The notes under the pieces were generated by a model. It was not told where the DNA came from and did no database searches. It was given only the letters and a program-made list of their open reading frames with translations. From NCBI GenBank assembly GCA_964346325.1, contig CAYFUK010000030.1, positions 1 to 15,122 of the forward strand: a stretch of 15,122 bases of DNA, given 5' to 3'. Within the stretch, counting starts at the first letter, position 1. Every line of letters starts with the position of its first letter. Position numbers and translations under genes: made by a program. Positions 1-8,148 of this stretch are shown here, piece by piece. Origin of the DNA: JAUVDZ01 sp964346325 (lineage in GTDB: Bacteria; Patescibacteriota; Gracilibacteria; UBA1369; PNNO01).

Positions 1-10
1 TAATCGGAGT

Positions 11-928
11 ATGAAATTTAACCTGAAAAATATGAATTTTGAAGAAATGAACAATAAGCAACTCTACTCATATTGCAAAATGGTAGGAGCAAAAGCCAGG
101 CACTGGAAGAATAAATTTATAGCAACACTGCCGGAAGTATATAAAAGAGGATTATATAAAAAACGCGGTTACTGTTCTATTTATGAATTTGCTGCAAAAC
201 TTGGCGGAGTTAGTCACAATGTTACTGATCAGACTTTGCGTGTATTCGAAAAAGTTAAAAATTTACCTGAGATTAAGACTAAAATAGAAACACACGGTAT
301 TCATAAGGTAAGGATTGTATCAAATATCGCAAACCAAAAAACCGACAAATACTGGGCTGACAATATAGAAAAAATGTCAAAAGCCGCACTTGAAATAAAA
401 GCGCGGGATTTTAGAAATTCCGATCCCGGGATCGCGAAGCCGAATAGTCAAAATCCGCTTCAAAAAGCTGAAATTGACCTGTTGAAACAAACTCCGAAAA
501 CCCCGGTTATGTCAAGGGCGCGTGAAAGATTCGCAATGGATCTCAATCCTGAAACAATAATCTGGTTAAGACTTATCAAACAAAAATTCGAGAAAGAAAA
601 AGGTGAAAAGCTTTGTTGGGATGAAGTTATAAAAATGGCGGCAGAAAAATTACTGGCACGGGCCCCTGTACGTGAATATAAACAAAGAGCGAATAAATCC
701 AGATCGATCCCCGCCAAAAAGAAGCGTGAAATGTCAAAAGTATGTTCTGCCCCGGGATGTAACAAACCCGCCACTGAAATCCACCACAAAAAACCGTGGT
801 CCATCTTTCGCTCCCACAAAGACCTTGAAGCCCTTTGCAAAGCTCACCATGAGCTTGCGCATCAGTCCGAAACAGCTATCGACAAGAAGTTTCGCATATA
901 TAAAATGCAGCAGGCCTCTTGCGGCTGA
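11..928 (+). CDS. HNH endonuclease-like protein
   Basis: A 305-aa protein whose C-terminus carries a zinc-finger/HNH-like module: C245 and C250, then the paired histidines H258-H259, then C276, H279-H280 and H284. The N-terminal two thirds is helical and basic and resembles the N-terminal part of HNH proteins frequent in Patescibacteria (a GYCSIYEFAAKL-like segment near residues 53-64, then a long helical linker). By family it would be a metal-dependent DNA nuclease, but the asparagine usual before the last metal ligands (NL..LC) is D271 here, so catalysis is uncertain. ATG at 11 is the first in-frame start; GGAG lies only one base before it, too close for normal ribosome binding, so ATG at 32 is an alternative. 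It ends in TGA, the only TGA stop in the window, 25 bp before the helicase, so the two may be co-transcribed. The region upstream lies outside the window. Confidence 0.75.
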   Translation: MKFNLKNMNFEEMNNKQLYSYCKMVGAKARHWKNKFIATLPEVYKRGLYKKRGYCSIYEFAAKLGGVSHNVTDQTLRVFEKVKNLPEIKTKIETHGIHKVRIVSNIANQKTDKYWADNIEKMSKAALEIKARDFRNSDPGIAKPNSQNPLQKAEIDLLKQTPKTPVMSRARERFAMDLNPETIIWLRLIKQKFEKEKGEKLCWDEVIKMAAEKLLARAPVREYKQRANKSRSIPAKKKREMSKVCSAPGCNKPATEIHHKKPWSIFRSHKDLEALCKAHHELAHQSETAIDKKFRIYKMQQASCG

Positions 929-953
929 CAACAGTATCCCCTATTATAGCTTT

Positions 954-3512
954 ATGTATATTTCACTCGACATAGAAACAACAGGATTGTCGCCGGACCG
1001 CGACGACATTATAGAAATCGGAGCTGTAAAGTTTGATGAGAACGGTTTTCATGAAAGTTTTCAGAGCCTTATTCACTATGATGGTGTATTGCCGGAATTG
1101 GTTAAGCATATAACCGGCATAACGGATGAAGATCTTGAAGATGCGCCGTCTTTGGAGGAAATCGCGGATTCGTTGTATGAGTTTATCGGTGATCTGCCGG
1201 TTTTGGGGCACAACATAAATTTTGATATGGATTTTTTGAAGGCCAAAGGCTTTAACTTCAGTAATCAACTTTTTGACAGCCTTCCGCTTGCACAAATATT
1301 AAAGCCGGGTTTGCCAACTTACAGCCTTGATATGCTTACGGAACAATTTAAAATAACTCATAAAGACAAGCACAGAGCTCTTGATGACGCAAAGGCAACA
1401 GCTGAACTTTTTAATCTTCTGATTAAAGGAATCAACAATATAAACAAAACAACTCTGGACAGAATCAAGGATATTGTAAGCAAAAGTAACTGGCCTCTTA
1501 AAGAGATTTTTATGAATGCGGAATCGCATAAAGAGGCTGAAGCAAAACAGCGGGACGAACATAAAGAAGAATCCGACACACTCAAATTCGCGAATGAGGA
1601 AATACTGAAACATTTTAAAAATAATTCCGTAGTAAAGAATTTTGAAAAAAGAGATCCTCAAATTGAAATGGCCGAAAAAATAAGCGATGCATTCGAACAG
1701 GATGAGAATCTTATTATCGAGGCCGGAACCGGGACCGGAAAGTCGCTTGCTTATCTGATTCCTTCGGTTTACAAAGCTTTGAGTGGACAAACAAAAGTTG
1801 TAATTGCGACTCATACGAAAAACCTTCAGGATCAGCTTTACAATAAAGATTTGATTACCGCTCAAAAATCAATCGGTGCAAATTTTAAAACAGCTGTTTT
1901 AAAAGGCAGACAAAACTATATTTCAGTTGAACGTCTTAACAATTACATGAAAAAATCTTTTTTTTATGATCATGAAGTAACAATGCTCATAAAAATTCTA
2001 ACCTGGCTTCCTCAAACTGAAAACGGTGAAAAAGGCGAGCTTTCGCTTTTTGGACGTGAGCATTACACGTGGTTGGATGTTTGTTGCGATGGTATTAAAT
2101 GTCCGCATAATAATGCGGATTACGCAAATAAGTGCTTTTTGAACAAAGCCAGAATAAGAGCGGGCAAGGCCGATGTTGTTATCACTAACCATTCTCTTAT
2201 TTTAACCGACACTATCGGGCCTGTGCAAATTTTACCGGAGTATAAATACCTTGTTGTTGACGAGGCGCACCATTTGGAATCCGAAGCAACAAACGCTTTA
2301 ACAATAATGTTTACACTCGATAGCATTAACAGACCGCTTAACAATTTAAAAGACCTGCTGAAGCGCGAGCCCGAGCTAACCGAAAAAATCAAGGAATTGC
2401 AGGGTAAAGCCGAGATTTTCTTTGGACTTTTAGGTATTTGTTACGAAAAATTCATTAAATACGCAAACAATATACAGGCACTTACGGTAAGCGATTATGT
2501 AAGGGAATCAATTGAATGGGAGAGATTAAAAGGCGCTGCTGAATCTATTGTGATTAAAGCGGAAGATCTTTATAAAACTCTCACACAAAACGAGAATCTA
2601 AAAGATTATATTGAAATTGAAATGGAAGCGATTGCTGAAATTGCACGTAAACTGGGATTTGTGATACTTGAAGACGGGGTGAGTGATTTCGGGCAAAGTA
2701 TAACCTGGATGTTCGTTAAAATGGATCAGACTCTGGGCATTAAATGCGCGCCTTTGCAGGTTCGCGAGCATTTAAGAGGCACTCTTTTGAATGACAAAAA
2801 CAGTATAATAATGACATCCGCAACCTTGAGTGTTGATCATAAATTCGATTATATAAAATGTCAGCTCGGTTTGGACGAGGATTTTGAAGGTGTGATTTTG
2901 CCATCCCCGTTTAAGTATGAAGATCAGGTTGAGGTTATTTTTTACAAAGATATGAAGGCTCCGGCTACGCCCGGTTATTTTGATGAAACATGCGAAATTA
3001 TTAAAAATGAAGCAATTCGGAATGGGGGTAAAATGCTGGTCTTGTTTACTTCAAAAAAAGCCATTCAGGCAACTTATCTTAAACTGGCACCTGAACTTAA
3101 AACAAAAAATATAGCGATTCTTGCGCAGAATTTGAGTGGCGGCAGAAACAAAATAATTGAACTTTTTAAGCGCGATCCCGAAAAAAGCATAATTTTCGGA
3201 ACAAACAGTTTTTGGGAAGGCATAGATATTAAAGGGGCCGCGCTTGATACGGTTATAATTCAAAAACTGCCTTTTGATCCGCCGGATGATCCGATTCACA
3301 GTGCAAGGGGACGCTTATTTGATGATCCTTTTAATGAGTATCAGGTGCCGCGTGCTATTTTAAGATTCAAGCAGGGGTTCGGAAGATTAATTCGTTCAAC
3401 AAAAGACAGCGGCCGTGTGATTGTTCTGGACAGCCGGGTTCTTTCGAAGTCGTACGGAGAAATGTTCTTAAATTCCTTGCCCGAAGGGGTCGCTATCAAG
3501 TTTATCAAGTAA
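954..3512 (+). CDS. dinG: DinG-family ATP-dependent DNA helicase with N-terminal DEDDh exonuclease
   Basis: An 852-aa superfamily 2 (XPD/DinG-like) helicase. Residues 1-160 form a DnaQ-like 3'-5' exonuclease: D6 and E8 in LDIETTG, D91 in GHNINFDMDF, and H140 with D145. The helicase follows: Walker A GTGTGKS (258-264), DEAH box (436-439), TSATLS (621-626), WEGIDIKG (754-761) and motif VI QGFGRLIRS (807-815). Cysteines 377, 378, 383 and 394 sit between Walker A and the DEAH box, where DinG/XPD proteins bind a 4Fe-4S cluster. The likely role is unwinding of DNA or R-loop structures in repair and replication; this is family knowledge. The frame stays open upstream to 672 but overlaps the HNH gene there. 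ATG at 954 begins exactly at the exonuclease fold (MYISLDIETTG). No Shine-Dalgarno sequence is visible. TATTAT at about 942 is a weak candidate -10; read-through from the HNH gene is equally possible. Confidence 0.93.
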   Translation: MYISLDIETTGLSPDRDDIIEIGAVKFDENGFHESFQSLIHYDGVLPELVKHITGITDEDLEDAPSLEEIADSLYEFIGDLPVLGHNINFDMDFLKAKGFNFSNQLFDSLPLAQILKPGLPTYSLDMLTEQFKITHKDKHRALDDAKATAELFNLLIKGINNINKTTLDRIKDIVSKSNWPLKEIFMNAESHKEAEAKQRDEHKEESDTLKFANEEILKHFKNNSVVKNFEKRDPQIEMAEKISDAFEQDENLIIEAGTGTGKSLAYLIPSVYKALSGQTKVVIATHTKNLQDQLYNKDLITAQKSIGANFKTAVLKGRQNYISVERLNNYMKKSFFYDHEVTMLIKILTWLPQTENGEKGELSLFGREHYTWLDVCCDGIKCPHNNADYANKCFLNKARIRAGKADVVITNHSLILTDTIGPVQILPEYKYLVVDEAHHLESEATNALTIMFTLDSINRPLNNLKDLLKREPELTEKIKELQGKAEIFFGLLGICYEKFIKYANNIQALTVSDYVRESIEWERLKGAAESIVIKAEDLYKTLTQNENLKDYIEIEMEAIAEIARKLGFVILEDGVSDFGQSITWMFVKMDQTLGIKCAPLQVREHLRGTLLNDKNSIIMTSATLSVDHKFDYIKCQLGLDEDFEGVILPSPFKYEDQVEVIFYKDMKAPATPGYFDETCEIIKNEAIRNGGKMLVLFTSKKAIQATYLKLAPELKTKNIAILAQNLSGGRNKIIELFKRDPEKSIIFGTNSFWEGIDIKGAALDTVIIQKLPFDPPDDPIHSARGRLFDDPFNEYQVPRAILRFKQGFGRLIRSTKDSGRVIVLDSRVLSKSYGEMFLNSLPEGVAIKFIK

Positions 3513-4526
3513 ATCATCGGCCCAGTCACCTGTTTTTAGCGAGGGGTGACCACCGCTGAATCTTTTTGATATTTCCTGCGCGTAAGAGGGATGCATTTCG
3601 GCAAGTAGTCCCAACAGTCGCGAGCCCCCGTCAATATCACCATCCAAATAACTTGAATAGGTTTTGATGTATAGGCCGAACAATTTGTTTTCATCGTGTT
3701 CTCTTCGGGTGTCGTTTTCAAGTACTTTTCTTCTTAATCTGTCTTCTTCCGGGTGCCTTAAATTAAGGTCATAATGAATATTGGTGTATGGATTTATGTT
3801 GTAGTGACGATCGCAGATGTCCTGTGCCTTTTTTTTATCACCTATCTGTAAAAACCAGTCTGCGTAGGCCGCATTGCAATCATCAAGGAGATCCTTAACT
3901 CCAACGCCTTTATTGTCTAATGCGTTATGGCCGGTTGTAATGGCTGATTCATAATAAAATTGCACGAGCTCTCTGATTTCATCGATAAGTTCGCGGGAAT
4001 AATTTCCTTTTTCTATTTTTGATTCTATATATTGCCTCATGTAATTAGCCAATAATAGTTCGGATTCCGACTGAAGCGTTAACATTTCGGAATCATCCGG
4101 CATTAATCTGTTAAAAGTTTTTAGCATTACAACAAGCCTTTCAATAAAACCGCGATGGTGCGGCTTGAATTCTTCATTTGTTATCCCGTCAAAAAAATCA
4201 AGATTGAAGTCAGCCACTTGTTTAATAAGTTCAGCAGCGGGTTCGTGCTTTTGTTTTAATAGAGCGCATGTTCTTATATAAGTATCGCAATCATGGTAGA
4301 AGCCTACAGACAGTTGATCGGGATTTTTATTCGATATCTGATCTTCAATCGAATATTCCAGATCTCCGGCAACTTTTAAAAGAAGCTCCGAATTGGATTC
4401 AACATCTTCCTGTATTTGAATCAGGAGTTCCCTTAGCTCCTTAATCCGCTGATTCTCATGTTGGTGTGAACGATATTCGCCTATGGCGGCTTTTAAATCC
4501 TTTGGGGTATTGAGCGCGTCTAACAT
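3468..4526 (-). CDS. Helical protein of unknown function, TPR-like
   Basis: A 352-aa acidic, soluble-looking protein that I do not recognise. It has no signal peptide or membrane segment and is predicted almost wholly helical. Two stretches resemble tetratricopeptide-type helix pairs: residues about 219-247 (ADWFLQIGDKKKAQDICDR followed by NINP) and about 288-316 (SYLDGDIDGGSRLLGLLAEM). Scaffold or protein-binding roles are usual for such folds, but no partner can be named. Its stop lies inside the 3' end of dinG (45-bp convergent overlap). Its start faces the V-ATPase promoter region, and it has its own candidate promoter at 4555-4584. The reading frame is uninterrupted over 1 kb and the convincing amphipathic pattern supports a real gene. 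Confidence 0.75.
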   Translation of the reverse strand: MLDALNTPKDLKAAIGEYRSHQHENQRIKELRELLIQIQEDVESNSELLLKVAGDLEYSIEDQISNKNPDQLSVGFYHDCDTYIRTCALLKQKHEPAAELIKQVADFNLDFFDGITNEEFKPHHRGFIERLVVMLKTFNRLMPDDSEMLTLQSESELLLANYMRQYIESKIEKGNYSRELIDEIRELVQFYYESAITTGHNALDNKGVGVKDLLDDCNAAYADWFLQIGDKKKAQDICDRHYNINPYTNIHYDLNLRHPEEDRLRRKVLENDTRREHDENKLFGLYIKTYSSYLDGDIDGGSRLLGLLAEMHPSYAQEISKRFSGGHPSLKTGDWADDLLDKLDSDPFGQGI

Positions 4527-4554
4527 ATTTACAGATTAATATTACGGAATGTAC

Positions 4555-4584
4555 AATTTAGACTCATTCAAGGGCTCTTGTCAA
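4555..4584 (-). promoter_or_regulatory. Candidate promoter of the 3468-4526 gene
   Basis: On the minus strand, a perfect TTGACA (-35, 4584-4579) is followed after 18 bp by TAAATT (-10, 4560-4555, 4 of 6 consensus). Transcription would begin near 4548 and leave a leader of about 22 nt before the ATG at 4526. Based on consensus match and position only. Confidence 0.5.
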
Positions 4585-4587
4585 GGG
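4568..4587. repeat. Short direct repeat in the divergent promoter region
   Basis: TCAAGGG occurs at 4568-4574 and again at 4581-4587, 13 bp apart. The second copy overlaps the -35 box of the minus-strand promoter and forms part of the near-palindrome CTTGTCAAG (4577-4585). It could be an operator for the leftward gene, but two 7-mers may be chance. Confidence 0.25.
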
Positions 4588-4625
4588 ATTTTGCCGTTGT
4601 TACAGCTTATATTCATTTTTCAGTA

Positions 4626-4654
4626 TTGACTTTTTCTGAGGGCATTACTAATAT
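4626..4654 (+). promoter_or_regulatory. Sigma70-type promoter of the V-ATPase operon
   Basis: TTGACT (-35, 4626-4631), a 17-bp spacer and TAATAT (-10, 4649-4654) form a near-consensus promoter. The predicted transcription start is near 4661, about 25 nt before the ATG at 4686. This also argues against starts of the first operon gene upstream of 4686, because they would precede the transcript. Confidence 0.65.
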
Positions 4655-4685
4655 CGTCTGGACAATAATTTTACCTTATTTAGCT

Positions 4686-5006
4686 ATGTCAAACGATCCT
4701 GTACAACAAATCAAAGAGGAAGAGGCTAAAGCCAGCCAAAAAATCGAAGAAATTACCGGAAAAAATCAATCGGAAGTTGATGAGTACCGAATTAAAAAAG
4801 AGAAAGAACTGGAAGAAGCAAAAGAAGATTTAAGAGAAAAAGGCCAGGAATCACTTGCAAAAGCCAAACAGGAAGCAATGACCGAATTCAAAAGAATCAC
4901 GGAAGAGGAAGACAGGCAAAGGTCTGCACTTATTTCTTCAGCTACATCAAAAAAAGATGAAGCTGTTAGATTAACGGTACAAGAATTTGAAAAACAATTA
5001 ACATAA
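4686..5006 (+). CDS. ntpF: V-type ATPase peripheral stalk subunit G/H
   Basis: A 106-aa, highly charged protein, predicted to be a nearly continuous coiled coil of alternating Glu/Lys/Ala/Gln residues with no membrane segment. This is what the small stalk subunit (NtpF of Enterococcus, H/G in other schemes) looks like; it pairs with subunit E as the stator linking V1 to subunit I. Sequence of this class is low-complexity, so the assignment rests on operon position: first gene, directly before subunit I, as in ntpFIKECGABD. The frame is open upstream to 4578, but ATG at 4686 lies just after the predicted transcription start and removes an unlikely hydrophobic N-terminal extension. No Shine-Dalgarno sequence is visible. 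Confidence 0.8.
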   Translation: MSNDPVQQIKEEEAKASQKIEEITGKNQSEVDEYRIKKEKELEEAKEDLREKGQESLAKAKQEAMTEFKRITEEEDRQRSALISSATSKKDEAVRLTVQEFEKQLT

Positions 5007-5027
5007 TTTTAACGCGCTCAAAGAGAT

Positions 5028-7001
5028 ATGGCCGTAATAGCAATGCAAAAAGTCAAACTCGTTGGTCTTACCGCTCACAAGCAGAAACTGCTTGATACAA
5101 TGCAAAGACTGGGAGTTATGGAAATAACGGAAACACACAACCAAACATCAGATCATACCAAACTTGAAGCTGCGCAGGGAGCGGAGCTTAATATTGCGAA
5201 TATTGAATTCGTACTTAAATTGATAAAACCTTTTGCAAAACATAGGTCTTTGATTGAAGGCCCTCTTACATTAAGCATTGATGATGTTAAAAAAAAGGCT
5301 CGGGAATTTGATTTTAATAAAATTGTGAACAAATGCCGCCAAATCGAAGATGTTCAGGTTAGCCTCAGGAACGAAGAAGCAGCTCTTAATCAATTAAAAG
5401 AAGAACTCGAGCCGTGGACGAATCTTGAAACCAATCTTGATGATATTGGAGAAACGGAAACAACCTATACTCTTGCGGGCCAAATCCAAAAGACTTCTTA
5501 CGATGAATTTAAAAAAGCGGTAACCGAAATTTCCGGCCTTATTAATTTACAGGAAGTAAATTTAACGGAAAGCACCGCTTATTTGACACTTACTTATACT
5601 AAAGACCTTGATAAAAAAATACGCGAGATAATGATGGAACATAAATTCAGTGAAGCCGACCTTCCGAAAAAATCCAATACTGCAAAATCGGAAACCGAAA
5701 AAACAGATGCCCGCCTTAAAGAAATCGAAGGCGAACTCAAAACTCAGGACGAAGCACTTAAAGTGATTGCCAAAGATAACGACAACCTTCAAATAGTTCA
5801 CGATTATTTCGTTTGGGAAAGAGACCGTATTTACGCGGAACAGAAAGCGCAAAAAACCGACTCAAGTTTTGCATTTGAAGGCTGGATGCCAATAAGACAC
5901 ATTAAAAAAATTAAAGATACGCTTGAAAAAGAAACAAAAGCATTTGATTTGATGGAAATCGAACCCGATGAAGGAGAACATGCACCGGTGGCAATAAGAA
6001 ACGGGAAATTTATGGGAACTTTTGAGGCTGTTACAAACATATACGGATTGCCTCTTCCGAGAGAAATAGACCCTACCCCGTTTTTGGCAGGATTTTTTAT
6101 TATTTTCTTCGGACTTTGCCTCACCGACGCGGGCTACGGAATAGTTTTATTTACAGTTTGCGCACTTGCTTTAAAGTTTTTAAAACTTCCGCAGGGAATG
6201 AAAAAACTCGTTAAATTAATAATGCTCGGCGGGGTTGTGACTTTTGTACTCGGCGCTTTATTCGGCGGATGGTTCGGTATGACTGCTGAGCAGGCTCCGG
6301 GATTCCTGACTTATACCAACGAAGCGGGCGAAAAAGCGTTCAGGTGGCAGGTAATTAGCCCCACTGAAGGTGACGGTCCGCTTATCTTCTTGACACTTTC
6401 CGCGATTCTCGGTTATTTACAGGTATTGTCCGGTGTTTTGATAGACGGATTCTGGAAAATCAAACTCGGAAAAGTCAGTGACGCTGTAATGGACAGCTTT
6501 TTATGGTTTTACTTCCTTGTGATTATGGGGCTTTTCGGAGTTTCGCAGGCAGGATTGTTTTTGGCGGATTATGCGGGTGCGATTGTGTGGCTTGTATGGA
6601 TTGGTGTAGCCGGACTCGTTCTGACTCAGGGAAGAAAACAAAATAATATTGTTCTTAAATTCTTAAGCGGTGTGTTATCGCTTTACGGCCTTGTTGGATA
6701 TTTTGCCGATATTTTAAGTTATTCACGTTTGATGGCCCTTGGACTCGGTACCGGAATTATCGGATTTGCGTTTAATACAATTGGCGGATTGGTTGGATCT
6801 ATTCCGATTATCGGTGTTGTTTTTGCAATCATTGTTATATTAATAGGACACCTTTTAAATATTGCTATTTCTACGCTGGGTGCTTTTATTCACTCAAGTC
6901 GTCTTCAGTTTGTAGAATTCTTCGGGAAATTCATGGAAGGCGGGGGAAGAGCATGGAGGCCTTTACGCAAGGCTTGTAAATATATCGTAATTACACGGTA
7001 A
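5028..7001 (+). CDS. ntpI: V-type ATPase membrane subunit I (a subunit)
   Basis: A 657-aa two-part protein. Residues 1 to about 340 are soluble and helical and serve as the stator arm that contacts the E-G stalks. Residues about 345-657 contain some seven or eight hydrophobic segments, beginning with PTPFLAGFFIIFFGL and DAGYG, both typical of this family. The conserved half-channel arginines are visible: R567 in DILSYSRLMALG and R625 in HSSRLQFVEFF. Their 58-residue spacing is close to that of R573 and R629 in E. hirae NtpI. The protein forms the ion path beside the rotating K ring. It starts 21 bp after the G/H gene and ends 23 bp before subunit K. Confidence 0.95.
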   Translation: MAVIAMQKVKLVGLTAHKQKLLDTMQRLGVMEITETHNQTSDHTKLEAAQGAELNIANIEFVLKLIKPFAKHRSLIEGPLTLSIDDVKKKAREFDFNKIVNKCRQIEDVQVSLRNEEAALNQLKEELEPWTNLETNLDDIGETETTYTLAGQIQKTSYDEFKKAVTEISGLINLQEVNLTESTAYLTLTYTKDLDKKIREIMMEHKFSEADLPKKSNTAKSETEKTDARLKEIEGELKTQDEALKVIAKDNDNLQIVHDYFVWERDRIYAEQKAQKTDSSFAFEGWMPIRHIKKIKDTLEKETKAFDLMEIEPDEGEHAPVAIRNGKFMGTFEAVTNIYGLPLPREIDPTPFLAGFFIIFFGLCLTDAGYGIVLFTVCALALKFLKLPQGMKKLVKLIMLGGVVTFVLGALFGGWFGMTAEQAPGFLTYTNEAGEKAFRWQVISPTEGDGPLIFLTLSAILGYLQVLSGVLIDGFWKIKLGKVSDAVMDSFLWFYFLVIMGLFGVSQAGLFLADYAGAIVWLVWIGVAGLVLTQGRKQNNIVLKFLSGVLSLYGLVGYFADILSYSRLMALGLGTGIIGFAFNTIGGLVGSIPIIGVVFAIIVILIGHLLNIAISTLGAFIHSSRLQFVEFFGKFMEGGGRAWRPLRKACKYIVITR

Positions 7002-7024
7002 CTATCATTTAACACTTAAATCAT

Positions 7025-7510
7025 ATGTTTGAAATCACTACAGGATTAGCACTCGCAGTTGGCGGAGCGGCAATAGCTGCGGCACTTGGAGGCATCGGTT
7101 CATCAATCGGTGTTGGAGTTGCTGGTCAGTCGGGAACCGGAGTGATCAGTGAGAAGCCTGAACTTTTTGGTAAAATCCTTCTTTTGCAGGCGCTTCCGGG
7201 AACACAGGGTATCTACGGGTTCCTCGGGGCTCTACTTATTTTAATCCAGGTTGGATTAATCGGTGGAGGAGCAACTGAAATCACGCTTGAAACGGGATGG
7301 CAATTCTTTTTTGCAGGTATTCCTGTCGGTGTAGCTGGTTTGTTTTCCGGAATGTTTCAGGGCAGAGTATCCGCTTCCGGTTTGAACGCAGTTGCAAAAG
7401 ACGCTACCAACACGGGTAAAGCGGTAATTATGTCAGCGATGGTGGAAACATACGCGGTACTTGGACTTTTGGTATCCGTACTTTTGATTTTTGGAATACA
7501 GGTAGCTTAA
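7025..7510 (+). CDS. ntpK: V-type ATPase subunit K (membrane rotor, c subunit), predicted Na+-binding
   Basis: A 161-aa, very hydrophobic, Gly/Ala-rich protein with four predicted membrane helices in two tandem hairpins, the duplicated 16-kDa form of the rotor subunit. The second hairpin carries the ion-binding glutamate E141 (AMVETYAVLG); the first has Gly (G59) in the matching place, so there is one carboxylate per four helices, as in E. hirae NtpK. The other NtpK sodium ligands have counterparts: L57, T60, Q61 and Y64 in the segment ALPGTQGIYG, and Q112 in MFQGRVSASG. Sodium coupling is therefore a good inference, although ligand conservation does not prove selectivity over protons. Confidence 0.95.
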   Translation: MFEITTGLALAVGGAAIAAALGGIGSSIGVGVAGQSGTGVISEKPELFGKILLLQALPGTQGIYGFLGALLILIQVGLIGGGATEITLETGWQFFFAGIPVGVAGLFSGMFQGRVSASGLNAVAKDATNTGKAVIMSAMVETYAVLGLLVSVLLIFGIQVA

Positions 7511-7580
7511 TTTGACTATTGACATGCGGCATTTGAAAGATCAGGTGTCGCTGCCAGAAGTTAAATATAACCAATACAAC

Positions 7581-8147
7581 ATGGCACTAACAGATATCCT
7601 TGAAGAAATTAAAAAGGAAAGCGAAGAAAGGATGAAAGCTCTTGAGAAAGAGCATGCTGATAAATTAAAAGGACTTGATGAAAAATTTGCCGCAAAGCAT
7701 AAAGAAGCTGAAGAGGAAATGGATGAGCAGGTTGCCGAGAATTCAAAAAAGATCCTTAATAAAATGAAGACACACGCAAAAATGGAGGCCAAGAACAAAT
7801 TAATCAGAGAAAAACGTGATTTAATAGAGAATGTTTTCAGGGCGGCTCTTGAAGAACTTGCCGGAAGTGACAGGTACAAAGAAATGCTTACAGCACTGCT
7901 AAAACAAAGTGATATAAAAGGTGAAGATGTGAAAGTGTGCCCCGCAAAAGGAAGAGAAGAAGAAACAAAATCAGCAATCGGTGCCGCAGGCAAAGATTAT
8001 GCTTTATGTGAAGAATCTCTACCTATAACCGGCGGTTTTGTTATTAAATCGGACAAAATCGAAATCGATAATTCGTTTGAATCGATTCTTTATAAACAAT
8101 TAAAAGACGACCTTGAACTTGAGGTTGCAAAAAGCTTATTTGAATAA
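7581..8147 (+). CDS. ntpE: V-type ATPase peripheral stalk subunit E
   Basis: A 188-aa protein with a charged coiled-coil N-terminal half (about 1-95) and a compact C-terminal domain (about 96-188) containing PITGGFVIKSDKIEIDNSF, the pattern typical of subunit E (G-G-hydrophobic, then D-N-S/T-F). It pairs with the G/H subunit to form the stator stalks and its C-terminal domain binds the top of V1. The frame is open upstream to a TTG at 7512 just after the ntpK stop, but ATG at 7581 gives the usual N-terminus (MALTDILEEIKKE). This leaves a 70-bp gap after ntpK, the longest inside the operon; I see no convincing promoter or hairpin in it. Confidence 0.9.
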   Translation: MALTDILEEIKKESEERMKALEKEHADKLKGLDEKFAAKHKEAEEEMDEQVAENSKKILNKMKTHAKMEAKNKLIREKRDLIENVFRAALEELAGSDRYKEMLTALLKQSDIKGEDVKVCPAKGREEETKSAIGAAGKDYALCEESLPITGGFVIKSDKIEIDNSFESILYKQLKDDLELEVAKSLFE

Positions 8148-8148
8148 T

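Noticed and set aside
672..953. N-terminal extension of the helicase frame through the HNH gene
   Set aside because: The stretch overlaps the HNH zinc-finger region in another frame, is proline/lysine-rich without fold, and the exonuclease domain begins exactly at ATG 954.
7512..7580. Upstream TTG/ATG starts for subunit E
   Set aside because: They add 19-23 residues not typical of subunit E; ATG 7581 gives the expected N-terminus.
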